From: Hyphomicrobiales bacterium
GTDB taxonomy: Bacteria; Pseudomonadota; Alphaproteobacteria; Rhizobiales; Xanthobacteraceae
Direction of reading: 5' to 3'
Length of the DNA: 64,000 bases
Assembly: GCA_021732215.1 (NCBI GenBank)
Contig: JAKFVL010000028.1
Span: 29,397-93,396 of the forward strand
Under the pieces are notes generated by a model. That model worked only from the letters and a program-made list of their open reading frames with translations, was not told the origin of the DNA and made no database searches. A program made the translations under genes and the position numbers. Below are positions 7,438 through 16,956 of the stretch, in pieces; the stretch's first letter is position 1, and the number at the start of each line of letters is the position of its first letter.

Positions 7438-9609
7438 TTATGCCGCGGCGCGCGGCGTGTTGTCGTTGCTGGTGCGCGGCGGCTGGCTCAGCATGTTGAC
7501 GCGGCCAAATCCAACGGCCCGGAGCTGATCGCAATAGGCGTCGCGGAAGGGCGCGTCGGTCACACCCGCAGGCACGACGACCGCCCGTGCATCTGAGGTG
7601 AGTATCTGCGCCGGCATATCGCTGGCGGTGCCTGCGTCGATCAGAACATGATCGTAGACCTGCAGCAGCGCGTCGATCGCCATGCCGATACGCGGCGACG
7701 CCATCCGGGTGCGGTCGCCTGCCGTGCGTCCGGAGCTGACGAGATGAACTCCGGACAGCCGGTCCTTGGTGATGATCTGACCGAACGAGGCTTCGCCGCC
7801 TGCGAGATCGGAAATGCCGGGCGCCGCCGGATCGGTCGATACCGCGTTCAGGGTCTGCGACGAAGGCGACAGATCGACGAGCACGACCTTCGCGTTGCGG
7901 GAGAGCAGCCGCGCCAATGTCAGCGACGTCAGCGTGATGCTTTCATTCTGACCTGCCCCGAGCAGCGTGATTTTCCGGGCATCGCCCGCCTGCCTCAGAT
8001 CGCTGGCGAGTTGTTCGAGTTCCGACACGGTTGCCGCAAGCTCCGGATGACTGCCACGAACGGCGTGCGCATCGAGAGTGGGCTCCAGAGGAAGCGTGCG
8101 AGGCGCCGTTGCGGCAACGCGCGGCGCGGTGATGCGCAGCAGTTCGCCGGTGGCGAAATAACCGCAGGTCGCCATCAGCGTCGCCAGCGTCGCGATGAGA
8201 ACGATCGGCAGCTTCTTCGGATAGGCCGGGTTGTTCGACACGATGGCGCGCGAGATGATGCGGCCGTCTGCCGGAGTAGCGTCGATGTTCTCGCGGGCGT
8301 TGGCCTCGCGATACTTCGCCAGATACGATTCGAGCAGATCGCGCTGCGCCTTGGCTTCACGCTCCAGCGCCCGCAATTGCACGTCCTGTCCATTGGTGGA
8401 GGTGGCCAGGCGCTTGAGCTGATCGAGATTGGAGGTCAGACCGTCGACCCGGCCGCTGGCGATCTTGGCATCGCTCTCGAATGAACGTGACAGCTTGCCC
8501 GCCTCTTCACGAATCTGACGGTCGAGATCGGCGATCTGCGCGCGGATTTCCTTGATCCGGGGATGACCGTCGAGCAGCGTCGACGATTGCTCCGCGAGTT
8601 GCGCCCGCAGCGTCACCCGCTGCTCGGAGAGCCGCCGAACCAGTTCGGAATTCAGAACTTCGGACGCTTCGATCGGCCGGCCGCTTTGCAACAGCTCGCG
8701 GATCAGCCGCGACTTCGATTCGGCGTCTGACTTCAGCGCGCGTGCATTATTGAGCTGCGTGTTCAACTCGCCGAGCTGCTGGTTCGAAAGCGTCGTGTTG
8801 TTGGTGCCGATGAACAGGCTCGACTTCGACCGGAATTCTTCCGCCTTCGCCTCGGCTTCGGCGACCTTCTTGCGGAGGCCGTCGATCTCGCCTGAGAGCC
8901 ATTGCGATGCGGAGCGCGCCTGGTTCTGCCGCGCGGACTGCTGCAAGATGAGATATTCATCGGCGATCGAATTGGCGACGCGGGCTGCCAGATCGGGATC
9001 GCGCGACTGAAACTCGACCACCATCACACGGGATTTGTCGACCGCGTAGGCCTGCAGGCGCTCGGAGTAGGCATCCAGCACCCGCTCCTCCGGCGTCATC
9101 TTGAAGGGATCGCGGGCAAGGCCAAACAGCGACAGCAGCGACCGGATCGGCGAAATGCCGCGCAGCACCGGATCGAACTCCGGCAGCTTTTCCAGATTGT
9201 TCTTCTGAATGACCGCACGCGCGACCTCGCGCGACAGCAGCAATTGAACCTGGCTCGTCACCGCTTCGGCATCGAGCGAGGTGCGCTCCTCGTTGCGCTC
9301 GCCGTTCGGCCGCAGGAAAACGTTCTCCCTGCCATCGATCAGGATGCGTGCTTCCGATTTGTAACGAGGCGTGATCGAGTTCACGACGAAGATCGAAAGA
9401 CCAAGCGCCGCAAGCGTGGGGCCGATGATCCAGAACTTCTTGCGGAGAAGGACCTGCCCGATCGCACGCAGATCGAGATCGCCGCTCTCGAACACCGGCG
9501 CGGCCTTGACCGGACCGGGCTTGGGCCTGTCAGCAACCGCCGGCGCCGCGGCAACCATAGCTTCAGCGGATTTCTCAACCTTGCGGCGACGCCAGAACGC
9601 GAAACGCAT
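7438..9609 (-). CDS. GumC/Wzz polysaccharide co-polymerase with fused kinase-like domain lacking a P-loop lysine
   Basis: A 723-residue inner-membrane protein that sets chain length and export of a polysaccharide. Order of parts: short basic N-terminus, Wzz domain with first TM helix near residues 55-75, a long coiled-coil periplasmic arm (about 200-430), the GNVR-type ARENIDATPADGRIISRAIV stretch and second TM helix (about 465-490), then from about residue 544 a BY-kinase-like Rossmann domain. There, the expected Walker A GEGKST is replaced by GQNESITL (551-560 region): no lysine. Walker A' reads VVLVDLSPSS and Walker B HVLIDAG. There is no C-terminal tyrosine cluster. It is therefore probably a non-catalytic, structural version. 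Divergent from the export lipoprotein gene. Confidence 0.9.
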   Translation of the reverse strand: MRFAFWRRRKVEKSAEAMVAAAPAVADRPKPGPVKAAPVFESGDLDLRAIGQVLLRKKFWIIGPTLAALGLSIFVVNSITPRYKSEARILIDGRENVFLRPNGERNEERTSLDAEAVTSQVQLLLSREVARAVIQKNNLEKLPEFDPVLRGISPIRSLLSLFGLARDPFKMTPEERVLDAYSERLQAYAVDKSRVMVVEFQSRDPDLAARVANSIADEYLILQQSARQNQARSASQWLSGEIDGLRKKVAEAEAKAEEFRSKSSLFIGTNNTTLSNQQLGELNTQLNNARALKSDAESKSRLIRELLQSGRPIEASEVLNSELVRRLSEQRVTLRAQLAEQSSTLLDGHPRIKEIRAQIADLDRQIREEAGKLSRSFESDAKIASGRVDGLTSNLDQLKRLATSTNGQDVQLRALEREAKAQRDLLESYLAKYREANARENIDATPADGRIISRAIVSNNPAYPKKLPIVLIATLATLMATCGYFATGELLRITAPRVAATAPRTLPLEPTLDAHAVRGSHPELAATVSELEQLASDLRQAGDARKITLLGAGQNESITLTSLTLARLLSRNAKVVLVDLSPSSQTLNAVSTDPAAPGISDLAGGEASFGQIITKDRLSGVHLVSSGRTAGDRTRMASPRIGMAIDALLQVYDHVLIDAGTASDMPAQILTSDARAVVVPAGVTDAPFRDAYCDQLRAVGFGRVNMLSQPPRTSNDNTPRAAA

Positions 9610-9735
9610 CGGACACTCCCAACCAGACGCTACCTACCCGGGTATCGAACTGGCCGAGAGTTAAGCCGATTATGGTTGCCGGGCGGTTAATTCGCCGCGC
9701 CGGACAGGTTGCCCCCGGCAAGCGCCGGAGGTGTG

Positions 9736-9755
9736 TGGTTATGCTTTGTTAACCA
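9736..9755. promoter_or_regulatory. Inverted repeat TGGTTA-N8-TAACCA in the divergent EPS promoter region
   Basis: A 20-bp dyad lies between the co-polymerase gene (minus, starting 9609) and the export lipoprotein gene (plus, starting 9798). Its position fits an operator shared by the two promoters. A similar TAACCA half-site occurs at 11744 before the priming transferase gene. No regulator is known; this is inference from symmetry and location. Confidence 0.35.
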
Positions 9756-9797
9756 TAAATGCCCTTAATCCGATTCAACCTTTTGCAGGAATCGGTC

Positions 9798-10610
9798 ATG
9801 CGGAAACCCCGCGCGTTATTTGCTCTCGTTCTTGTTGCGTTTGCTGCGTCGGGCTGCGTCCGCAGCTTCCCGCCGGCGCGCGTGATCCAAAGCGCCGCCA
9901 TCGCGCCGCCGCCCGGCCCCGTCGTCCGCAACGACCTCGACAATCTGGCCTATAACGGATCGGCTGCGGGTCCATCGCCGGTTGCACAGGTCGCGCCGGC
10001 TCCTTATGCAGCCGCCGCACCGGTCGCCGAAATTCCCGCACCACCGCCAGTTGTTCGCCGCCGTGGTTTTCCTCCGCCTGTTCTTGTTGCCGCGCCGCCT
10101 CCGCCAGGTGTTGTCCCAGCCGCCTATGCGGCTCCCGTCATCGCCCTCGACGACCGCTACCGGCTCGATGCAGGCGACCGGCTGCGCGTCGTTGTGTTCG
10201 GACAGGAAGGTCTGACCAACACATATGCCGTGGGATCGACCGGCTTCATCACCATGCCGTTGATCGGTGGCGTGCCGGCCCGTGGCCTGACTCCTTCTGA
10301 ACTGTCCGGCGCAATCGCCGCCAAGCTGCGCAACGGTTTCATCCGCGAGCCGTCGGTCGCGGTGGAAGTCGAAGCCTATCGCCCGTTCTTTATCCTCGGT
10401 GAGGTCGCAGCGCCCGGCCAGTATCCATACGTGCCGAACATGACGGTCGAAAGCGCAGTCGCCATCGCCGGCGGATATTCGCCCCGCGCACTCCGCAACA
10501 ACGTCCGGATGACCCGCAGCAACGTGGCCGGTTCGGTCAGCGCGGTCGTGCCGCCAACCACACAGGTCAGTCCCGGCGACACCATCGTCGTCGGGGAACG
10601 CTGGTTCTAG
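9798..10610 (+). CDS. Outer-membrane polysaccharide export lipoprotein (Wza/OPX family)
   Basis: A 270-residue lipoprotein forming the outer-membrane exit of a Wzx/Wzy-type pathway. The signal peptide ends in the lipobox ASGC, with lipidated Cys at residue 20. A proline/alanine-rich linker of about 90 residues follows, then the Poly_export domain (YRLDAGDRLRVVVFGQEGLT) and an SLBB-like region (FFILGEVAAPGQYPYVPNMT). It is shorter than E. coli Wza (379) and lacks the C-terminal amphipathic helix, which is normal for the UppC/HfsD/GumB-like type. The start at 9798 has AGGA eight bases upstream; the longer frame from 9759 adds 13 residues that do not look like a signal peptide. Two bases separate it from the GT4 gene. 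Confidence 0.92.
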   Translation: MRKPRALFALVLVAFAASGCVRSFPPARVIQSAAIAPPPGPVVRNDLDNLAYNGSAAGPSPVAQVAPAPYAAAAPVAEIPAPPPVVRRRGFPPPVLVAAPPPPGVVPAAYAAPVIALDDRYRLDAGDRLRVVVFGQEGLTNTYAVGSTGFITMPLIGGVPARGLTPSELSGAIAAKLRNGFIREPSVAVEVEAYRPFFILGEVAAPGQYPYVPNMTVESAVAIAGGYSPRALRNNVRMTRSNVAGSVSAVVPPTTQVSPGDTIVVGERWF

Positions 10611-10612
10611 CC

Positions 10613-11746
10613 GTGGCCGATTTGCCCGACCGCCCGTTGCGCATTCTGCACGCAACCCGCGTGCCGGTTGGCGGAATTTTCAGGCATATCATCGACCTTG
10701 CCAACGGTCAGGCCGAGCGCGGTCATGAAGTCGGCATTCTCGCCGACAGCATGACTGGCGGCGAGCGCGCCAGCGCTGTTTTCGCGGAAATGCTGCCGCG
10801 CATGGCGCTGGGTATCCATCGCCTGCCGATCCATCGCGATCCGCATTTCAGCGATCTGAGAAGCGGGATCAATGTGATGCGCCTGGTGCGCCGGCTCAAG
10901 CTCGACGTCCTGCATGGTCACGGCGCCAAGGCTGGCGTCTTTATTCGTCTCAAGCCGAAGTCCAGCAAGAGCATCCGCGTCTACACGCCGCACGGCGGTT
11001 CGCTGCACTATCCGCCCAACACACTGAAAGGCGCGGTCTTCAGCCGAATCGAACGCACGGTGATGAACCGCACCGACCTGTTCCTGTTCGAAAGCCAGTA
11101 CGCGCGCGATACCTACCAGCGCATCGTGGGCACCCCGTCTGGCCTCGTGCGCTGCGTATTCAACGGTGTGACCGCCCGTGAATTCGATCCCGTGGTGCTG
11201 GCGCCCGACGCCACCGACGTCGCCTATGTAGGAGAGTTTCGTCATATCAAGGGCGCGGATCTGCTGATCGATGCGATCGCGCGGCTACGCGCCGACGGCC
11301 GTCCCGCCACACTCACGCTGGGCGGTGACGGTGAGGAAACGGCCGCTCTGAAGGCACAGGTCGCCCGTCTCCACCTCGGCGACGCGGTGCGGTTTATCGG
11401 TCATGTGAAAGCCCGCCATGGCTTCTCGCAGGGCCGTGTACTGGTGGTTCCGTCCCGCGGGGATTCGATGCCCTACGTGGTGATCGAGGCCGCCGCGGCG
11501 GGTGTTCCGATGCTGGCTGCGCGCGTCGGCGGCATCCCGGAGATTTTCGGTGCTCATCACGATGGTTTGTTCGTACCGAACGACACCGGTTCGATGGCGG
11601 ATGCCATCGAAACGGCTCTCGACAACATGGACGCCGCGCGTGAGCGAGCCCGATCGCTGCGCGAGCGGGTTTTCCTGCACTTCTCGCAGAAAGCCATGGT
11701 CGATGGCGTGATCGAAGGCTATCGCGACACGTTTGCCGACCGTTAA
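10613..11746 (+). CDS. Group 1 (GT4) glycosyltransferase of the EPS locus
   Basis: A 377-residue cytoplasmic glycosyltransferase with the GT-B fold, adding a sugar to the growing lipid-linked repeat unit. N-terminal ILHATRVPVGGIFRHIIDLA (acceptor side, G-G loop), LDVLHGHGAKAG and RVYTPHGG are typical. The C-terminal donor site has VAYVGEFRHIKGADLLIDA and the E-x7-E motif region VPSRGDSMPYVVIEAAAAGV. The start is GTG, two bases after the export gene's stop codon, which implies translational coupling. It is the only elongating glycosyltransferase in the locus, so either the repeat unit is short or further transferases lie elsewhere. Confidence 0.92.
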   Translation: MADLPDRPLRILHATRVPVGGIFRHIIDLANGQAERGHEVGILADSMTGGERASAVFAEMLPRMALGIHRLPIHRDPHFSDLRSGINVMRLVRRLKLDVLHGHGAKAGVFIRLKPKSSKSIRVYTPHGGSLHYPPNTLKGAVFSRIERTVMNRTDLFLFESQYARDTYQRIVGTPSGLVRCVFNGVTAREFDPVVLAPDATDVAYVGEFRHIKGADLLIDAIARLRADGRPATLTLGGDGEETAALKAQVARLHLGDAVRFIGHVKARHGFSQGRVLVVPSRGDSMPYVVIEAAAAGVPMLAARVGGIPEIFGAHHDGLFVPNDTGSMADAIETALDNMDAARERARSLRERVFLHFSQKAMVDGVIEGYRDTFADR

Positions 11747-11872
11747 CCAAACCTTACCTGGGTAACCGATTGTTCCGATTTGTCCGCTAGACCGGAAGCG
11801 GGGCAATAAGCCTGCGCGTTCAGTCGTCGATCGAGTCCGGCCTGCGCGCGCGGCACAGAGCGGAAAACGCGC

Positions 11873-13420
11873 GTGGAACAGCTCGACGGACGAACCATGA
11901 TCAACGCAGCCGCGGCCGCAACGGCGGCGGTCGCGGATGGTCAGCCGCGGATCGAACGGCGGCGGCGACTGACACCGGCAGCGCTCGCGGTCGCCGGCGA
12001 GAAAGTCCGCAAGGCCTACTCACCCGTTATCATCACCGGCGGCGTCCGGCTTGCCGATTTCATCATGCTGAGCGTTATCGGCGTTGTGCTCTATTTCGGA
12101 TATGTGACGCCGATCGACGGATTTGGCTGGTCCTACATATTCGCCATCCTCGCAGTCGCCGCCACGGCCGTCATCAGTTTCCAGTCCGCCGACATCTATT
12201 CCGTGCAGGTATTTCGCGGACAGCTTCGCCAGATGACGCGAATGATCTCGTCGTGGACGTTCGTCTTCCTGCTGTTCATCGGCGTGTCGTTCTTCGCCAA
12301 GGTCGGCGGCAACGTGTCTCGGCTCTGGCTTTCGGCATTCTACATCATCGGACTTCTCGCGCTGATCGGCCAGCGCCTCGTCGTGCGCTCGATGATCCGC
12401 AACTGGGCGCGTCAGGGCCGGCTCGACCGCCGCACCGTGATTGTCGGCGCGGATATCAACGGCGAGCATCTGATCGCGGCGCTTCGCGAGCAGGACGACT
12501 CCGACATCGATATTCTCGGCGTGTTCGACGACCGCAACGACGACCGCGCACTCGACACCGTGGCCGGCAGCCAGAAGCTCGGCAAGGTCGACGACATCAT
12601 CGAGTTCGCCCGCCGCACGCGGATCGACCTCGTGCTGTTCGCGCTGCCGATCTCCGCCGAAACCCGCATCCTTGAAATGCTGAAGAAGCTCTGGGTGCTG
12701 CCGGTCGATATCCGCCTCTCGGCGCACACCAACAAGCTGCGTTTCCGTCCCCGCTCCTATTCTTATCTGGGCGAAGTGCCGACGCTCGACGTTTTCGAGC
12801 AGCCGATCACCGATTGGGATCTGGTGACGAAATGGATGTTCGACCGTATTTTCGGCGGCATCATTCTGATCCTGCTCGCGCCGGTGATGGCGCTGGTGGC
12901 ACTCGCGGTGAAGCTCGACAGCCCCGGCCCGGTGCTGTTCCGGCAGAAGCGCTTCGGCTTCAACAACGAACGTATCGACGTCTTCAAGTTTCGCTCGCTC
13001 TATCACGATCAGGCCGACCCGCTCGCCGCCAAGGTCGTGACCAAGAACGACACGCGCGTCACCCGCGTCGGCCGCTTCATCCGCAAGACCAGCCTCGACG
13101 AGTTGCCGCAGCTCTTCAACGTCGTCTTCAAGGGCAATCTGTCGCTGGTCGGCCCGCGGCCGCACGCGGTGCAGGGCAAACTGCAGAGCCAGTTGTTCGA
13201 CGAAGCCGTCGACGGCTATTTCGCACGTCATCGCGTCAAGCCGGGCATCACCGGATGGGCGCAGATCAACGGCTGGCGCGGCGAGATCGACACCGAGGAG
13301 AAGATCAGGCGCCGCGTCGAGTTCGACCTTCATTACATCGAGAACTGGTCGGTGCTGTTCGATCTCTACATCGTGCTCAAGACGCCGATCGCCTTGCTGA
13401 AGACCGATAACGCTTACTAG
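11873..13420 (+). CDS. Undecaprenyl-phosphate sugar phosphotransferase (WcaJ/ExoY type priming transferase)
   Basis: A 515-residue polyisoprenyl-phosphate hexose-1-phosphate transferase that starts the repeat unit on undecaprenyl phosphate. About five hydrophobic helices lie in the first 170 residues, then a CoA_binding_3-like Rossmann region ([21 protein letters not shown]), then the bacterial sugar transferase domain from about 320: [61 protein letters not shown] and [15 protein letters not shown], including the catalytic D-E pair in SLDELPQ. The GTG at 11873 begins the frame; an ATG eight codons in is an alternative. It matches the role of UppE/HfsE in surface adhesins. A 126-bp gap before it may hold its own promoter. 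Confidence 0.93.
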   Translation: MEQLDGRTMINAAAAATAAVADGQPRIERRRRLTPAALAVAGEKVRKAYSPVIITGGVRLADFIMLSVIGVVLYFGYVTPIDGFGWSYIFAILAVAATAVISFQSADIYSVQVFRGQLRQMTRMISSWTFVFLLFIGVSFFAKVGGNVSRLWLSAFYIIGLLALIGQRLVVRSMIRNWARQGRLDRRTVIVGADINGEHLIAALREQDDSDIDILGVFDDRNDDRALDTVAGSQKLGKVDDIIEFARRTRIDLVLFALPISAETRILEMLKKLWVLPVDIRLSAHTNKLRFRPRSYSYLGEVPTLDVFEQPITDWDLVTKWMFDRIFGGIILILLAPVMALVALAVKLDSPGPVLFRQKRFGFNNERIDVFKFRSLYHDQADPLAAKVVTKNDTRVTRVGRFIRKTSLDELPQLFNVVFKGNLSLVGPRPHAVQGKLQSQLFDEAVDGYFARHRVKPGITGWAQINGWRGEIDTEEKIRRRVEFDLHYIENWSVLFDLYIVLKTPIALLKTDNAY

Positions 13421-13500
13421 ATCCCGATCGGCGGGCGCCGCGGCCGGAACCGATCCGTACCTGAGTGGAATAGAGTAGCCTTGCGTAGAGTGAGCGTATC

Positions 13501-14784
13501 ATGAGTCAGTCGGCCGCGATTGCAGCCACTCCGGCCTCGATGCCGGGCGTCGCCGCGCTTCAACGCGCGCTGCTGTGGTCGATCGGCGCCGGCGGCGCAA
13601 TCGTCTTTGTCGAACCCAGCCCGTTTGAACTCGCCACCCTCTCGGCGATGATCGTGTTCTTCGCCACCGGCCTGCGGATGCGGCTGTCGTTCGTGCCGCT
13701 GGTGGCCCTGTTGCTTCTGATCAACCTCGGATACACGATCTGCTCCGCCTACCTGCTCGACCGGTCCGAGATCGTGAACTGGATCCTGACCTCGTGGTAT
13801 CTCGCCGCTACCGTCGTGTTCTTCGCCATGGTGTTCTCGGAAGACACCCTGCACCGGCTAGATCTGCTGCGGCGCGGGCTGATCTTCGGCGCGGTGATTG
13901 CCGCGCTTGCAGGTATCGCCGGTTATTTCAAGCTGGTGCCCGGGGGGTACGATCTACTGACCCTCTACACGCGCGCGCGCGGCACATTCAAGGACCCCAA
14001 CGTGCTCGGCGCCTTTCTGATCCTGCCGGCTCTCTTCGTCCTGCAGTCGGTGGTGACCGCCAGGTTCGGCAAAGCCTTCCGCAGCGCTATTGTTCTCGGC
14101 ATCCTCGTTCTCGCGCTGCTGCTGTCGTTCTCGCGCGCGGCCTGGGGACAGTTCGCCGCCTCCGCCACGTTCATGCTCGGAATGATGATCCTGACATCGC
14201 GCTCGCACAACGAACGCGGACGGATCGTCGTCATGACGGTCGTCGCCTTCGCAGCCTTGGCGCTCGCGGTCGCGATCCTGTTGTCGCTGGACTCGGTTGC
14301 GAACCTTTTCAAGGAACGCGCCAGCTTCAGCCAGGGTTATGATGGAGGCCGTTTCGGCCGCTTCGGACGGCATATCCTTGGCGCCGAGATGGCGCTCGAC
14401 CTGCCATGGGGCATCGGCCCGCTCCAGTTTACGAAATACTTTCCCGAGGACACGCACAATTCGTATCTGAACGCATTCATGTCCGGCGGATGGATCGCGG
14501 GCGTCTGCTATCCGGCGCTGATGATCACCACAACGGTCCTTGGGTTCAGGTACATTTTCCGGCCGGTGCCGTGGCAACGGATTTATCTGGCCGTGTTCGC
14601 GGCCTATCTCGGCACCGTGGGCGAGAGCTTCATCATCGACACCGACCACTGGCGCCACTTCTGGCTGATGATCGGCGCGATGTGGGGCATGTTCGCTGCG
14701 ACAGCCGCTTACACACGGACGCATGACGGCGTGCCTTCCTACAGCCCCCCAAACGGCCTGAAAGCCCTTAAAGGCTCAAGCTGA
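13501..14784 (+). CDS. O-antigen ligase/Wzy-like polysaccharide polymerase
   Basis: A 427-residue membrane protein with about ten to eleven hydrophobic helices. The Wzy_C/O-antigen ligase signature region is visible as FSRAAWGQFAAS and, after a long periplasmic loop, GIGPLQFTKYFPEDTHNSYLNAFMSGGW, where H-N-S-Y is the family's conserved loop motif. In this context it is best read as the polymerase of the polysaccharide; the family cannot be separated from ligases by sequence alone. It overlaps the 3' end of the convergent epoxide-hydrolase-like gene by 9 bp. Confidence 0.87.
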   Translation: MSQSAAIAATPASMPGVAALQRALLWSIGAGGAIVFVEPSPFELATLSAMIVFFATGLRMRLSFVPLVALLLLINLGYTICSAYLLDRSEIVNWILTSWYLAATVVFFAMVFSEDTLHRLDLLRRGLIFGAVIAALAGIAGYFKLVPGGYDLLTLYTRARGTFKDPNVLGAFLILPALFVLQSVVTARFGKAFRSAIVLGILVLALLLSFSRAAWGQFAASATFMLGMMILTSRSHNERGRIVVMTVVAFAALALAVAILLSLDSVANLFKERASFSQGYDGGRFGRFGRHILGAEMALDLPWGIGPLQFTKYFPEDTHNSYLNAFMSGGWIAGVCYPALMITTTVLGFRYIFRPVPWQRIYLAVFAAYLGTVGESFIIDTDHWRHFWLMIGAMWGMFAATAAYTRTHDGVPSYSPPNGLKALKGSS

Positions 14785-15957
14785 AGGTCCGGGTTTGATC
14801 CTGGCCTGCTTGAAGAACGCAAACAGCGCCTCGGCCACACGTTCCGGCTGCTCCTGCTGGACCCAGTGGCCGGCGCCGCCGATCAGGTGCGTGCCGCGAT
14901 AGTCAGTGCAGGCTTTGGTCTGCATCGCCTCCAGCGCGCCGGGGCGCTGCTGGATGCCCCAGTCGCTCGCCCCCGCGATGAAGCACGACGGCACGTCGAT
15001 GGTCCTGCCCGAATAAGTCTGCAGCTCTGTAGCAAACGCCGGATCGGTGCCGCAGCGATACCATTGTAATCCGCCCTGAAATCCGGTCCGCCCGTATTCG
15101 CCGGCGTAGAACGCGAGCTCCGGCTCGGTCAGCCATTTGCACGCAGCTATCTCCTCGCGCGACGGCATCGCCTCCGCAGCCGTCTCCGCCATGGTCTTGT
15201 GGAGGTCCATCACATAGTAGAATGGCAGCTTCGCCAGTTCACTCGCAGACCAGGACTCGAGCCGGTATGGCTTGTTGTCCGTCCAGTCCGCGCTCTTGAT
15301 GTGATAGTAGGCGCGCAAAAAATCGTGCACGCCTTGCGGACATCGGTGCATATCGGCATCGGCCTGCCGTGTCGAATAGTACCACCGATAATGCTTGCGT
15401 GGTGGCGACAGTGCCGCCAGTTCGGCGTGAACGATGCGATCCTTTGCGACCGCGTCCGCGTGCGCGACATCGCCGGCGATGCCGAGTGGCAGTTCTGGCG
15501 AACCCGCGAACGGCGCACTCATCAATGCGACCGAGCGAAACACGTCGGGCCGAACCAGCGCACACCATGCCGCAACCGGCGATCCGAAATCGTGACCGGC
15601 GAGATCGACCGAGCGATAGCCCAGCGCGGCGACCAGTCCCAGTGCATCGCGCACCAGATTAAGCAGGCGGAACGGGCGTAAATCAGCGTCGTAGCGCGCA
15701 TCCGCTCCGGTGGTGCGGCCATAGCCGCGCTGGTCGGGCGCCACGACGTGATAGCCGGCGGCTGCAAGCGGCAGCATCACCTTGCGCCAGCTGTACGCGA
15801 GCTCAGGAAAGCCGTGGAGCAGCAGCAGGCACGGACGGCCCTGCTCCTGATATCCCGCTTCCAGAATATGCATCGACAGGCCGTTGATACCCTCGACGAT
15901 CCGCGAGCGGATGCCCGCAGGCAGCAATGCTGTGTCGATCGGTCCCGGAGACATCAT
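14776..15957 (-). CDS. Alpha/beta hydrolase, epoxide-hydrolase-like
   Basis: A 393-residue alpha/beta-hydrolase. HGFPE (oxyanion loop, residues 49-52 region), PDQRGYGRT and the nucleophile elbow GHDFGS with Asp123 match epoxide hydrolases, which use Asp rather than Ser. The C-terminal GAGHWVQQEQPERV supplies the catalytic His. The protein is about 70 residues longer than common bacterial epoxide hydrolases, mostly in the cap region. The start is one of two adjacent ATGs at 15957/15954; the open frame continues to 16272 but overlaps the DUF169 gene without family-like sequence. Substrate unknown. It lies 17 bp downstream of the DUF169 gene, probably co-transcribed. Confidence 0.87.
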   Translation of the reverse strand: MMSPGPIDTALLPAGIRSRIVEGINGLSMHILEAGYQEQGRPCLLLLHGFPELAYSWRKVMLPLAAAGYHVVAPDQRGYGRTTGADARYDADLRPFRLLNLVRDALGLVAALGYRSVDLAGHDFGSPVAAWCALVRPDVFRSVALMSAPFAGSPELPLGIAGDVAHADAVAKDRIVHAELAALSPPRKHYRWYYSTRQADADMHRCPQGVHDFLRAYYHIKSADWTDNKPYRLESWSASELAKLPFYYVMDLHKTMAETAAEAMPSREEIAACKWLTEPELAFYAGEYGRTGFQGGLQWYRCGTDPAFATELQTYSGRTIDVPSCFIAGASDWGIQQRPGALEAMQTKACTDYRGTHLIGGAGHWVQQEQPERVAEALFAFFKQARIKPGPSA

Positions 15958-15974
15958 CGGATCGGCAGGCCGCT

Positions 15975-16772
15975 TTACTTGCGCGCGTAGGATACGCCCA
16001 TGCCAGCGCGCACATCGCTCTGGATGCCGTAGGGCGGGATCGGATAGCGCAAGCCGTTCTTCGACAACGCCTTCATCCCTGCGATGCCTTTCGCCAGATC
16101 GGCGGGCTTCAGCGCCATCAGCATCTCTTCGTCCGGCACGCCGCCGTAGCGCCGCTCGGCATAGCACGGCAGCGACAGGCTGGGCTCGCCGGTGGCCAAC
16201 GCGCGGCCCCACGAATCCGCGCACGCGGTCTCGCCGACGACACCCCATTCGAATTTCTTGTAGCCGCTCCACTGCAGCCCGTTGATCAGGATGATCATCT
16301 GTCCCGGCGTCGCGTAGACGAGGCAGATGTCCGGCGGATTGAGCCGCCCGCTCGCCAGCGGACTGACCGCCAGCGCTTCATATCGCCCATGCGGCACGAC
16401 GCACAGCGCCTCCTGCCGCGCGCGGGCATCTTCCGCGCTTGCGTGCCACACGCCGACGTAATTCTCGCCCGCGAGCCACTTGTCGTCCTGCGGCGCAAGC
16501 CCGATCACGGCGCGGCATTGCGCACCGACGAGATCCGCTCCGGTGATGCCGACCGTCCAGCCCAGCCGCGACGCCATGCTGACGATCTGATCCGTGGTGT
16601 GAATCGCGTTGGGCCTACGGATTTTCGGAATCGCTTCCATCTCGGCGACGGTCGCGAACATCTTCATGCCGATCACGGTGGTCTTGATGCGAAGCAGATC
16701 GTTGAGATCGGCAACGAGTTTTTGCATGTCTGGCATCGCTTCGGTGCGATCCTGCGGAATGGTCTGCTGCAT
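15975..16772 (-). CDS. DUF169 family protein
   Basis: A 265-residue soluble protein of the DUF169 family. LIRIKTTVIGMKMF-like N-terminus, CRAVIGLAP, VVPHGRYEALAVSPLASGRL and the C-terminal ACADSWGRALATGEPSLSLP with a later YGGVPDEEM fit this family, whose function is not established. Several cysteines are present but no CxxC cluster. The ATG at 16772 was chosen because GGGGAT lies six bases upstream; the frame runs open to 16892. It sits between an epoxide-hydrolase-like gene and, divergently, a thiolase gene, so a catabolic role is conceivable but unproven. Confidence 0.75.
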   Translation of the reverse strand: MQQTIPQDRTEAMPDMQKLVADLNDLLRIKTTVIGMKMFATVAEMEAIPKIRRPNAIHTTDQIVSMASRLGWTVGITGADLVGAQCRAVIGLAPQDDKWLAGENYVGVWHASAEDARARQEALCVVPHGRYEALAVSPLASGRLNPPDICLVYATPGQMIILINGLQWSGYKKFEWGVVGETACADSWGRALATGEPSLSLPCYAERRYGGVPDEEMLMALKPADLAKGIAGMKALSKNGLRYPIPPYGIQSDVRAGMGVSYARK

Positions 16773-16956
16773 GGCGATCCCCGGTTTCTGTCGTTGCCGC
16801 AATTCTGCCGTTAGCCCGACCCTAGCAGTTTTTTGGGCTTTGCTCCGCGTGATCCCGCATGAAATCTGGCGGCTGTTTTTCTGCAGGATCACTGGCGCAT
16901 TTCACGAAAATACGCCTAACGTGCCTCCAACCAAACAGCCATAACGGGAGCAGACC

